A stretch of DNA of 21,891 nt. Origin: Macondimonas sp035325645. GTDB lineage: Bacteria > Pseudomonadota > Gammaproteobacteria > UBA5335. The stretch lies in contig DAOKZK010000039.1 of NCBI GenBank assembly GCA_035325645.1, forward strand, positions 1 to 21,891, given 5' to 3'. A model generated the notes under the pieces. The model worked only from the letters and a program-made list of their open reading frames with translations, searched no databases and was not told the origin of the DNA. Both the position numbers and the translations under genes were made by a program. Below are positions 1 through 6,780 of the stretch, in pieces (the first letter of the stretch is position 1; each line of letters begins with the position of its first letter).

Positions 1-175
1 CCATGATCAAATCCTCGGGCCACACGGACTGAAGCTCCGGGGAGAATCACAGCGAGTCCAGATGCGCCTGGCTGAAGGCGGCAGCTTTGCATCTCTCGCG
101 TGTGCCCCGACTTGAGCGGAAGGCATCGGCGCGTCAGGATGATGTTCGGGCCACCTTCAACGCAGGACGCCGGCT
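1..175. other. Left-edge non-coding stretch upstream of the PRPP synthetase gene
   Basis: No gene can be supported here. A short + frame reaching a TGA at 30-32 could be the tail of a gene entering from the left, and an ATG on the minus strand at 4-2, preceded by a GAGGA-like sequence, could be the start of a gene leaving to the left. Too few bases are present to choose. The last part carries AGGA at 164-167, eight bases before the ATG at 176, which is a reasonable ribosome-binding site for the next gene. I see no convincing -35/-10 pair. Confidence 0.4.
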
Positions 176-1204
176 ATGACAGACGCGCCCCCAACGCCAA
201 ACCACCTGCCGACGGCCTCGCGGCGCGGCGCGCTGCGCCTGTTTGCGCCGCAGGCGAGCGCCGCCTACGGCGCGCGGATGGCAGCGGCGCTGGGGAGTTC
301 GCTCGCACCCCTGGAGGAGCGGGAATTCGAGGACGGCGAACACAAGATCCGCCCGCTGGACGACGTGCGCGGCGCGGATGTGTTCGTGCTCCAGCAGCTG
401 CACGGCGAGCCGGGGCATTCCATCCACGACCGGCTGTGCCGCCTGCTGTTCCTGCTCGGCGCCCTGCGCGATGCGGGCGCCGCGCGCCTCACCGCGGTGC
501 TGCCCTATCTGGCCTATGCCCGCAAGGATCAGCGCAGCCAGCCGCGCGACCCGGTGACGCACCGCTACCTCGCACAATTGCTCGAAGCCGTAGGCGTCGA
601 TGGCGTGGTGACGCTGGACGTGCACAACCGGGCGGCATTCCAGAACGCTTTTCGCCGGCCGGTCGTGCATCTGGAGGCCCGCACGCTGTTCGTGGCTCAT
701 TTCGCCGCCCGGCCCGCGGACTGGGTGGTGGTCGCGCCCGACGGCGGGGCGATCAAGCGTGCCGAACGTTTCGCCCAGGCGCTGGGCCGGCGGCTGGAGC
801 GCGAGGTGGGACTGGCCTTCATGCACAAATGGCGCGGCGGCGGGCACATGGGGGGTGGGGAGATCGTCGGGGATGTGGCCGGCCGGCCGGCCTTGATCTT
901 CGATGATCTCATCAGCACTGGCGGGACCTTGGCCCTGTGCGCCCGGGCGCTGGGCGCGGCGGGCGCCGCCACCGTGGAGGCCGCTGCGACCCATGGCGTC
1001 TTCACCGCCGCGACCAACACCGCCTTGGCCGGACCGGACCTTGCGCGGCTGGTGGTGTGCGACACGGTGCCGCCGCTGCGGCTGACCCGGGCCGAGGTGA
1101 CGGCCAAGCTCACCGTACTCGACACGGCGCCGTTTCTGGCCGAGGCAGTGGCACGCCTGCATGGGGACGCGTCGCTGGAGGATCTGGCGGGAGGACCCGT
1201 CTGA
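176..1204 (+). CDS. Ribose-phosphate pyrophosphokinase (PRPP synthetase) paralogue
   Basis: Predicted to transfer pyrophosphate from ATP to ribose 5-phosphate, making PRPP in the cytoplasm. The 342-residue protein has the two-domain PRPP-synthetase layout: FEDGE at 51-55, a YARKDQR loop at 114-120, the catalytic-loop histidine in TLDVH (H150), and the ribose-5-phosphate loop DDLISTGGT at 243-251. The conserved loop differs from housekeeping Prs, which reads ARQDRR followed by a different segment. Here it continues QPRDPVTHRYLAQ, which I associate with the accessory paralogue often found beside a thymidine/AMP phosphorylase gene. The N-terminus is about 15-20 residues longer than E. coli Prs (315 aa). 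The ATG at 176 is chosen because AGGA lies eight bases upstream. It converges on the kinase gene, whose stop is at 1211, leaving 6 bp. The role inferred from context is supplying PRPP to PncB encoded nearby. Family assignment is firm; that this is not the housekeeping copy is an inference. Confidence 0.88.
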   Translation: MTDAPPTPNHLPTASRRGALRLFAPQASAAYGARMAAALGSSLAPLEEREFEDGEHKIRPLDDVRGADVFVLQQLHGEPGHSIHDRLCRLLFLLGALRDAGAARLTAVLPYLAYARKDQRSQPRDPVTHRYLAQLLEAVGVDGVVTLDVHNRAAFQNAFRRPVVHLEARTLFVAHFAARPADWVVVAPDGGAIKRAERFAQALGRRLEREVGLAFMHKWRGGGHMGGGEIVGDVAGRPALIFDDLISTGGTLALCARALGAAGAATVEAAATHGVFTAATNTALAGPDLARLVVCDTVPPLRLTRAEVTAKLTVLDTAPFLAEAVARLHGDASLEDLAGGPV

Positions 1205-1221
1205 CCGGCTTCAGGAGCCGG
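1205..1221. terminator. Small dyad between convergent stops (possible bidirectional terminator)
   Basis: CCGGCT at 1205-1210 pairs with AGCCGG at 1216-1221 around the 5-base loop TCAGG. It directly follows the PRPP synthetase stop codon and overlaps the last codons of the convergent kinase gene, whose TGA lies in the loop. There is no T-tract on either strand, so it would be a weak or non-classical terminator. Confidence 0.3.
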
Positions 1222-2260
1222 CGGCGAAGGAGAGATAGTCGGCAAGCCGCGTTCGCCACTGCGCCGGGCGGTCGTGCGGCAGGTCGAGCAGATGCCACAG
1301 GGCCAGCTTGGCGCGCACCAGAGCCCGGTAGCGCTGGTAGAACGCGATCAGCGCGGGCGGTGGATCGTCGTCGCAGCACGGCGCATACGCCGCCAGGATA
1401 CCCTCGAGGACGTCGGGTCGACCCAGCCGCGCACATTCGAGCCCCAGATAGGCCAGCTCGTCTACCGCATCGAGCACGCGCAGCTCGCGGCTGAATTCAA
1501 GGCAGTCGAAGATCACCGGCGGCTCGAGACAACAGACATGCTCGGGACGCAGATCCCCATGCCCCTCGATGACTCGCCCGGCGGCTGCCCGATCGGCGAG
1601 CAGCGCGCCCTGGCGCTCCAGGAATTCGCGCTGCCGTCGCATGGCAGCCGCGAGGCGCTCGGCGTCCGCCAGTTCCGGCGCCGCCGCCAGCGCCGCTCCG
1701 TCGCGCTCGATGGTCCGGCGCAGCATGCGAACATAGCTGCCCGGATCGAACAGCACGGGCGTCAGAGAACGATAGAATCGGCCGAGATGGCGACCCACCC
1801 GCTCGACGTCGTCAGCCTCCAGGCGGCCTTGACCAATCAGGCCGTCGAGCATCCGGTCCACCGGCAGCCGGCGCATACCCACCAGCCAGTCCACCACCCG
1901 CGCCGGATCCTGCGGACAATCGGCAGGACGCTCGACCGCGGGGCCGATGGCAAGATCACCCCGTTCGTCCCACCAAAGCGGGTAGAGTCCCATGTAGACC
2001 GCGCCCGCCAAGCGTCGGTTGAGTTGCAGTTCCAGGACGGCATTGCGGGCGCGGGCCGCCACGCTGGTCAGATCCGTCATGCGGCTGCGCAGCGGTTTTT
2101 TGAGCTTGTACGCGCATGTGGTAGTCAGGAGCACCCACGAGGAGCGGGTTTCCACCACCTCCGCCGGCGCGCCGTCCCCCGCGGCCAGCACGCCACGGCG
2201 GCGCAGGAACGCCAGCTTTTCCGCCGGCAGGATCTCGGGCGGAAAAGCCGGCCGCGGCAT
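1211..2260 (-). CDS. COG2187-type aminoglycoside-phosphotransferase-like kinase
   Basis: A 349-residue protein with the fold signature of the APH/choline-kinase superfamily. A lysine-rich YKLKKP segment lies near residues 51-56, where the ATP-anchoring lysine is expected. The catalytic loop reads HGDLRPEH (234-241), and FDCLEF (251-256) stands at the metal-binding DFG position. The AYKLKKP, GHGDLRPEH and IFDCLEF combination is typical of COG2187, a family of unknown substrate. In many species this domain is fused to a C-terminal P-loop (COG0645-like) kinase domain; here it stands alone. The start is set by the ATG at 2260, directly abutting the pncB stop (TGAATG), so it is probably translationally coupled to pncB and is the last gene of the pncA-pncB-kinase transcript. 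True antibiotic resistance is unlikely. A small-molecule or stress-related phosphotransfer role is inferred from family and neighbours only. Confidence 0.75.
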   Translation of the reverse strand: MPRPAFPPEILPAEKLAFLRRRGVLAAGDGAPAEVVETRSSWVLLTTTCAYKLKKPLRSRMTDLTSVAARARNAVLELQLNRRLAGAVYMGLYPLWWDERGDLAIGPAVERPADCPQDPARVVDWLVGMRRLPVDRMLDGLIGQGRLEADDVERVGRHLGRFYRSLTPVLFDPGSYVRMLRRTIERDGAALAAAPELADAERLAAAMRRQREFLERQGALLADRAAAGRVIEGHGDLRPEHVCCLEPPVIFDCLEFSRELRVLDAVDELAYLGLECARLGRPDVLEGILAAYAPCCDDDPPPALIAFYQRYRALVRAKLALWHLLDLPHDRPAQWRTRLADYLSFAAGS

Positions 2261-3607
2261 TCATCCAACCCCGCTGTGCAGATGCTGAAGGCGGGCCTGG
2301 GCCGCGAGCAGATGCTGGCTCACCGCCACCGGATAGGACTGCGCTGCGACAGGCAATTCCCTCAAGGCCGCGGGAAGTGCAGCGACATCGGCCTGCAAAC
2401 GCGCACGGGCGACGTCCAACCCCGGAGCGGCGTCGGGCAGACGGCGGCCGCCCCGCATCACGCATCGCAGAAGCGGTTCGCCCAAAGGCGCTTCCTCATG
2501 GCGGGCGATCACATCGCCGATGCACATTGCCCCCTCGGCAATGCGATAGACCTGCTTGGGACCCGGCAGGCTGACCTTGCCTGGCGACAACTTGCCGCAG
2601 TCGTGCCCGTCGTAGGAGACGAGCTTGTAGGCAGCCTCCAGGTACGGCCCGTCGGCCACCACATTCACTGCCGTTCCCACACCGAAACTGTCGATGGGCG
2701 CGTGGGCAGCGCGCAGCTCGGCCACGCGATACTCGTCCAGGTTCCCGCTCGCCACGATCCGCACCGCCGTCAAACCGGCGGCATCGAGCATCGCCCGACT
2801 CTGCCGCGCCAGCCCCGCCAGATCGCCCGAATCGAGGCGGATGCCGCCCACCCGGAACCGCTCGCCCAAATGTCGGGACAGATCGATGATCCGCTGCACG
2901 CCGTGCAGGGTATCGTAGGTGTCGACCAGCAGCGTGGTGCCCGGATAGCGCTCGGCGAAGTGGAGAAATGCCTGTTCTTCATCAGCGTGGGCCTGGATGT
3001 AGCTGTGCGCCACCGTGCCCACCACGGGAATACCCAGATGAAACCCGGCCTCGAGGTTGGACGTGCCGGCATAGCCCGCGATCGACAGGGCGCGGGCGCA
3101 GGCCAGCGCCGCATCCCGACCGTGCGTGCGCCGCGCGCCGAAATCCACCACCTGCCGATCGCCGGCGGCCAGCACCGCGCGCACGCCCTTGGAGGCCACG
3201 AGCGTCTGGTAATGGATCAGATTGAGCACGGCGGTTTCGACGAACTGTGCCTGGGGCAGCGGTGCCTCAACGGCGAGGATGGGCTCGTTGGCAAAGCAGA
3301 CGGTGCCTTCCGGCATGGCATGGACGGTGCCGGTGAAGCGGAATTCCCGCAGGGACTCGAGAAAATCGGGCGTAAAGCGACCCAGGCTGCGCAGATAGTC
3401 GATTTCGGCCGCCGTGAAGTGAAGGTTCTCCAGATAGTCCAGCACGTCCGCCAGTCCGCAGGCGACCAGGAAATTGCGCTCTGCCGGCAGGCGGCGCACG
3501 AACAGCTCGAACACCGCGGGCGCGGTCATGCCCTCGGCTGCATAGGCCTGCATCATGGTCAATTGATATAGATCGCTGAACAGGGCCGGAACGGGACGAT
3601 CGCTCAT
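2261..3607 (-). CDS. pncB: Nicotinate phosphoribosyltransferase
   Basis: Catalyses nicotinate + PRPP (with ATP hydrolysis) to nicotinate mononucleotide, the committed step of the Preiss-Handler NAD salvage route, in the cytoplasm. The 448-residue protein begins with the diagnostic SDLYQLTM motif (11-18). It carries an FELFVRRLP segment (33-41), DFGARRTHG (155-163), and the TVAHSYIQAH motif, whose H201 is the likely phosphorylated catalytic histidine. IRLDSGDL and FGVGT, which bind phosphate and ribose, follow. Length and motifs fit the longer Bacillus/actinobacterial-type enzyme rather than the roughly 400-aa E. coli PncB. The start codon overlaps the pncA stop in an ATGA (3604-3607), and its stop touches the start of the kinase gene, so the three genes form a tight operon. 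PncA supplies nicotinate, and the PRPP synthetase paralogue next door could supply the second substrate. High confidence. Confidence 0.95.
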   Translation of the reverse strand: MSDRPVPALFSDLYQLTMMQAYAAEGMTAPAVFELFVRRLPAERNFLVACGLADVLDYLENLHFTAAEIDYLRSLGRFTPDFLESLREFRFTGTVHAMPEGTVCFANEPILAVEAPLPQAQFVETAVLNLIHYQTLVASKGVRAVLAAGDRQVVDFGARRTHGRDAALACARALSIAGYAGTSNLEAGFHLGIPVVGTVAHSYIQAHADEEQAFLHFAERYPGTTLLVDTYDTLHGVQRIIDLSRHLGERFRVGGIRLDSGDLAGLARQSRAMLDAAGLTAVRIVASGNLDEYRVAELRAAHAPIDSFGVGTAVNVVADGPYLEAAYKLVSYDGHDCGKLSPGKVSLPGPKQVYRIAEGAMCIGDVIARHEEAPLGEPLLRCVMRGGRRLPDAAPGLDVARARLQADVAALPAALRELPVAAQSYPVAVSQHLLAAQARLQHLHSGVG

Positions 3608-4191
3608 GCCAGCACGGCTCCCCGCTGGGACATTTCCGCCAAAGCGCGCTCGCCATCTCCCGACTCGAGATCGACGGCGCGAACGGCATCAGTCAACACC
3701 GTCACGGCATATCCCCGCGCGAGACCGTCCAGCACCGTGGCGCGCACGCAGTAATCGGTCGCCAAGCCCGCCACGACCAGCCGCTGGACGCCCCGCTCGG
3801 CCAGCAAGTCCGCAAGCGGCGTGTCCTGTGTCGCGCCGCTCTGCGGATCGCGCATCGCGAACGCCGAATAGCCGTCCTCGCCGCCGATCCCCTTGGAAAT
3901 CACCTCACCCGCCACCTTGAGCCCCGGATGGAACGCCGCGCCCCATGTGTCCCGGACACAATGCACCGGCCAGATGCCGCCGTTCTGTTTGAAATGCGGT
4001 GTCGCAGGCGGATGCCAGTCGCGGGTATAGATCACGAGGGCGCCAGCGGCGCGCGCCCGCTCGATTTCGGCATCGATGAGCGGAATCACGGCCTCTGCAC
4101 CTCGCACATACAGGCTGCCCTTCGGATCGGCGAAGTCGTTCTGGACATCCACAATGACGAGGGCGGTCCGTGCATCGTAGGGAACGGACAT
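3604..4191 (-). CDS. pncA: Nicotinamidase (isochorismatase-like hydrolase)
   Basis: Deamidates nicotinamide to nicotinate for NAD salvage. The 195-residue protein has the cysteine-hydrolase triad: D15 in LVIVDVQNDF, K100 in ISKGI, and C148 in GLATDYCVRATV. The metal-binding set D58, H60 and H66 lies in RDWHPPATPH. The ATG at 4191 is strongly supported by a consensus ribosome-binding site, GGAGGT, five bases upstream. It is first in the pncA-pncB-kinase run and overlaps pncB by 4 nt (ATGA). The 98-bp gap upstream, down to the phosphoribosyltransferase stop at 4290, could hold a separate promoter; I see no clear one, only a repeated GCCGGTGTC. Other isochorismatase-fold enzymes are the alternative, but the coupling to pncB makes nicotinamidase very likely. 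Confidence 0.94.
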   Translation of the reverse strand: MSVPYDARTALVIVDVQNDFADPKGSLYVRGAEAVIPLIDAEIERARAAGALVIYTRDWHPPATPHFKQNGGIWPVHCVRDTWGAAFHPGLKVAGEVISKGIGGEDGYSAFAMRDPQSGATQDTPLADLLAERGVQRLVVAGLATDYCVRATVLDGLARGYAVTVLTDAVRAVDLESGDGERALAEMSQRGAVLA

Positions 4192-4196
4192 GGGTT

Positions 4197-4202
4197 ACCT
4201 CC
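4197..4202 (-). promoter_or_regulatory. Consensus Shine-Dalgarno of pncA
   Basis: Read on the minus strand this is GGAGGT, five bases before the pncA ATG. It is the strongest ribosome-binding site in the minus-strand set and supports pncA as an independent translation entry point heading the NAD-salvage trio. Confidence 0.7.
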
Positions 4203-4289
4203 GCCGGTGTCTATGGCCGAGCCTCACCCGGGCCGGTGTCGCGTCCAGGGTCGGATGCGCGCCTCAGCCATGGTGCGGTGGGGGAAAGA

Positions 4290-4928
4290 TCATTTGACCG
4301 TTGCATCGGCGCTGGGGTGACGCTTGCGCAGCAGCCGCAGGACTTGTGCATCTTCGACCTGGGCGAAATCCCGATAGAACTCCCCCACTGAACCAAACCA
4401 TTGCGGCGTATCCAGGCAGACGACCTCATCGGCATACTGCGTCAGCCGGCGGATCGCCTCGGGCGGCGCCACGCCGACCGCGGCAATCAGCCGCTTGGGC
4501 TCGCGCTGGCGCAGTGCGCGCAGGGCCGCGATCAACGTCGAACCGGTTGCCACCCCGTCATCGACGACGATCACCACCCGACCGTGTGGATCACACGCCG
4601 GCCCATAGGCCTGCCGGCGAGCCGCGAGCACATGCCGCTGGCGCTCGACTTCCCGCTCGAGATCCTCGCGCGCGATCCAGGTAGCGACTTCGGGGTTGAG
4701 CCATACGGCACCTGCCTCATCGACGGCGCCGATGGCGAATTCCGGATTGCCCGGAGCGCCGAGCTTGCGCACCAGAACCACATCGAGTTCGCCATCCAGC
4801 GCCCGCGCGATGTAATCGGCCATGGGCACTGCGCCACGCGGGATCGCCAGCACCAGGGGATGCTGCCCTTTCAGCGCCGACAGGCGCGCGGCCAGCCGGC
4901 GCGCGGCGTCCATACGGTCGTCGAACAT
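4290..4928 (-). CDS. COG1926-type predicted phosphoribosyltransferase
   Basis: A 212-residue type I phosphoribosyltransferase-fold protein. The PRPP-binding signature VVIVVDDGVATGST lies at 118-131. Upstream are LAIPRGAVPMADYIA (27-41) and VLVRKLGAPGNPEFAIGAV (51-69), which are diagnostic of the COG1926 family. The C-terminal YADEVVCLDTP and FYRDF motifs also fit. The substrate of this family is not established. A stand-alone domain of this kind is known fused to a hydrolase in mycobacterial Rv0571c. It starts 12 bases after the rlpA stop, so it may be read through from the cell-elongation operon; the spacer GGGGGG is a poor but possible ribosome-binding site. A 98-bp gap separates it from pncA. 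It links PRPP chemistry on this side of the locus with the PRPP synthetase paralogue and pncB. Annotation as a purine or pyrimidine phosphoribosyltransferase would be over-specific. Confidence 0.8.
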   Translation of the reverse strand: MFDDRMDAARRLAARLSALKGQHPLVLAIPRGAVPMADYIARALDGELDVVLVRKLGAPGNPEFAIGAVDEAGAVWLNPEVATWIAREDLEREVERQRHVLAARRQAYGPACDPHGRVVIVVDDGVATGSTLIAALRALRQREPKRLIAAVGVAPPEAIRRLTQYADEVVCLDTPQWFGSVGEFYRDFAQVEDAQVLRLLRKRHPSADATVK

Positions 4929-4940
4929 GGACAGCCCCCC

Positions 4941-5801
4941 TCAGTCGATGGTCGGTCTCGAACCGCGGATGCCGATGCTCTCGAGCTTCGCACTGACAGC
5001 GTCCAGGGTCGCAACATCCGCAAACGGGCCCACCCACACCTTGTGGACGGCCTGGCCGCCGGACGGCTCGCTGCGGATGTCGACCGGACCGAGTTCGGCG
5101 AGGAGAAGCCGTTGACGCATGCGCTCGGCATTTTCGCGCTGGGAAAAAGCGCCGGTTTGAAGATACATGCGCGGCTTGCCTTGGACAGCGCGCGGTCCGG
5201 CATCGACCACGGCAACGCCGGCCTCACCGGGCTCGACGGCGACGATTTCGACAGGCGCCGTGCCCTTTTGCACCACGCCGAGACGGGTCGCGGCGGCAAA
5301 GGACAGGTCGATGACGCGGTTGCCCACGAAGGGACCGCGATCGTTCACCCGCACGATGGCGCTGCGGCCGTTTTCCAGATTGGTGACGCGCACATAGGAC
5401 GGCAGCGGCAGCGTCTTGTGCGCGGCGGTCATCGCATGCATGTCGTAGAGTTCGCCGCTCGAGGCGTACTTGCCATGGAAATCCGGTCCGTACCACGAGG
5501 CGATGCCGCGCTCGCGGAAACCGTGCGCCGTATCGAGCACCACATAGCGGCGACCATCCACGACGTAATAAGGGGGATTGCCGAGGCGGCTGCGCGGCTC
5601 GAATCGTGGCACCGCATCAGGATAGGATCCTTTTGCCTGAGGAACCGGTGGACTCAACGGCGCATGACGCACCGGTTCACGGGGAAGCTGGCCGCAAGCG
5701 GTGAGCAGCATGGACGTCGACACGACGAGCCCAAGCGCGGATCGGCGCGGGGCGCGGCGTCGCCAGCGGCGGCCTCCGTCAGGTCTGGGCGGCGTAGGCA
5801 C
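4941..5801 (-). CDS. rlpA: Septal-ring-type lytic transglycosylase RlpA (lipoprotein with SPOR domain)
   Basis: A 286-residue outer-membrane lipoprotein that cleaves denuded peptidoglycan glycan strands. An arginine-rich N-region is followed by a hydrophobic stretch and a lipobox LLTAC (lipidated C36). The double-psi beta-barrel domain runs from about 97 to 190, opening with GIASWYG. Residues E117, H128 and D154 align at a constant 3-residue offset with the catalytic E120, H131 and D157 of P. aeruginosa RlpA, so it should be enzymatically active. A SPOR domain (about 210-284) would target septal, stem-peptide-free glycan. The start is GTG at 5801, inside mltB (23-nt overlap). The only other start is too close to the lipobox to leave a signal peptide. 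It follows mltB directly, as in the Pseudomonas pbpA-rodA-sltB1-rlpA arrangement. A phosphoribosyltransferase gene, not dacA or lipB, comes next. Confidence 0.92.
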   Translation of the reverse strand: MPTPPRPDGGRRWRRRAPRRSALGLVVSTSMLLTACGQLPREPVRHAPLSPPVPQAKGSYPDAVPRFEPRSRLGNPPYYVVDGRRYVVLDTAHGFRERGIASWYGPDFHGKYASSGELYDMHAMTAAHKTLPLPSYVRVTNLENGRSAIVRVNDRGPFVGNRVIDLSFAAATRLGVVQKGTAPVEIVAVEPGEAGVAVVDAGPRAVQGKPRMYLQTGAFSQRENAERMRQRLLLAELGPVDIRSEPSGGQAVHKVWVGPFADVATLDAVSAKLESIGIRGSRPTID

Positions 5802-6780
5802 GGCGGATCTCCTGACTCAGCTGGAAGACGGCCATGGCGTAGAGCACGCTCTGGTTGTAACGCGTGATGACGTAAAAGTTGGGCAAGGCGATCCAGTATT
5901 CCGGGCCGGCTTCCTGATCGAGCATGAGAAGGTTGGCCGGCAGATCCTCGGGCAAGACCGCGTCGGTCTTGATGCCGCTTTGCCGGAGGGAAGCGACCGT
6001 ATGCGGTGTCTCCCGTTTCTGATTGCCCAGGGCCTGCGCCTGCGGCGTAAGCGCGGCGGCCGGAAAGGCCACGGGGGCATGCTTCTTCCAGCCATGGCGA
6101 GCGAAGTAATTGGCCACGCTGCCGATGGCATCGGCTGGCTGCCAGAGGTTGCGCTGGCCGTCCCCGTCGAAATCGACGGCATAGGCCCGGTAGCTGCTGG
6201 GAATGAACTGTCCCATGCCCATGGCGCCGGCATAGGAGCCGAGCGTCTGGCGCGGGTCCAGCTGCTCCTCTCGGGTCAGCCTGATGAAATGCTCCAGCTC
6301 GCCCAGGAAAAAGGCGCCGCGCTTCGGGTAGCCAAAGCCGAGTGTGGCCAGGGCATCGAGCACCCGGTAGCGCCCCAGATTGCGGCCGAACTGGGTTTCC
6401 ACGCCGATGATGGCGACGATGATCTCCGCGGGAACGTCATAACGGGCTTCCGCCTCGCTCAGCAGCGTCTGGTGCGCCTGCCAGAAAGCGACCCCGCCAT
6501 CGATACGGGCAGGCGTCAGAAACAGCGCCCGATATTGATACCAGGGTTTGGCCTCGTAGGGCCGGCTGATGGCGTCGATGATGTCCTGCCGGAACACCGC
6601 CTCGCCGAGCAAGGCCCGCACGGTCGCCTCGGATATGCCCGGCTCTTTGGTCATCCGGCTGATCAGCGCCTCGCTCTGGGCAGGATCGATCCAGCTCGAG
6701 GCGGCAGGCTGTGCAAGCGCGGCGCCCGCAGGGACAAGGCCCAGCAGAGCCGCCAAGAGAGGACCGGGCAATCGTTTCAT
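5779..6780 (-). CDS. mltB: Membrane-bound-type lytic murein transglycosylase B
   Basis: Cleaves the MurNAc-GlcNAc bond of peptidoglycan, giving 1,6-anhydro ends, in the periplasm. The 333-residue protein has a signal peptide ending in GAALA, so cleavage is likely after residue 23. The GH103 catalytic segment IIGVETQFGRNLG gives E128 as the catalytic acid. The family motifs GFGYPKRGAFF, SYAGAMGMGQFIPSSY and the calcium-site-like DFDGDGQRNLW follow. There is no cysteine at the signal-peptide junction, so unlike E. coli MltB this form appears soluble in the periplasm, as SltB-type paralogues are. The ATG at 6780 overlaps the rodA stop (ATGA, 6777-6780), placing it in the elongation operon. Family assignment is firm; the choice between MltB and SltB naming rests on localisation. 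Confidence 0.93.
   Translation of the reverse strand: MKRLPGPLLAALLGLVPAGAALAQPAASSWIDPAQSEALISRMTKEPGISEATVRALLGEAVFRQDIIDAISRPYEAKPWYQYRALFLTPARIDGGVAFWQAHQTLLSEAEARYDVPAEIIVAIIGVETQFGRNLGRYRVLDALATLGFGYPKRGAFFLGELEHFIRLTREEQLDPRQTLGSYAGAMGMGQFIPSSYRAYAVDFDGDGQRNLWQPADAIGSVANYFARHGWKKHAPVAFPAAALTPQAQALGNQKRETPHTVASLRQSGIKTDAVLPEDLPANLLMLDQEAGPEYWIALPNFYVITRYNQSVLYAMAVFQLSQEIRRAYAAQT

Noticed and set aside
2..4. Possible minus-strand gene start at the left edge with GAGGA seven bases upstream
   Set aside because: Only one codon lies in the window, so coding potential cannot be judged.
1211..2260. Aminoglycoside resistance gene
   Set aside because: The kinase fold motif is shared by a broad superfamily; YKLKKP and FDCLEF features and the pncB linkage fit COG2187, not a resistance enzyme.
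1274..3571. A 765-codon + strand frame antisense to pncB and the kinase gene
   Set aside because: Composition is His/Arg/Gln-rich without recognisable motifs, while the opposite strand encodes clear enzymes.
4203..4240. Direct repeat of GCCGGTGTC in the gap upstream of pncA
   Set aside because: Nine-base GC-rich repeats are expected by chance here and no operator-like symmetry is seen.
4401..5867. A 488-codon + strand frame opposite the phosphoribosyltransferase and rlpA genes
   Set aside because: No motifs; the minus-strand genes have conserved catalytic residues.
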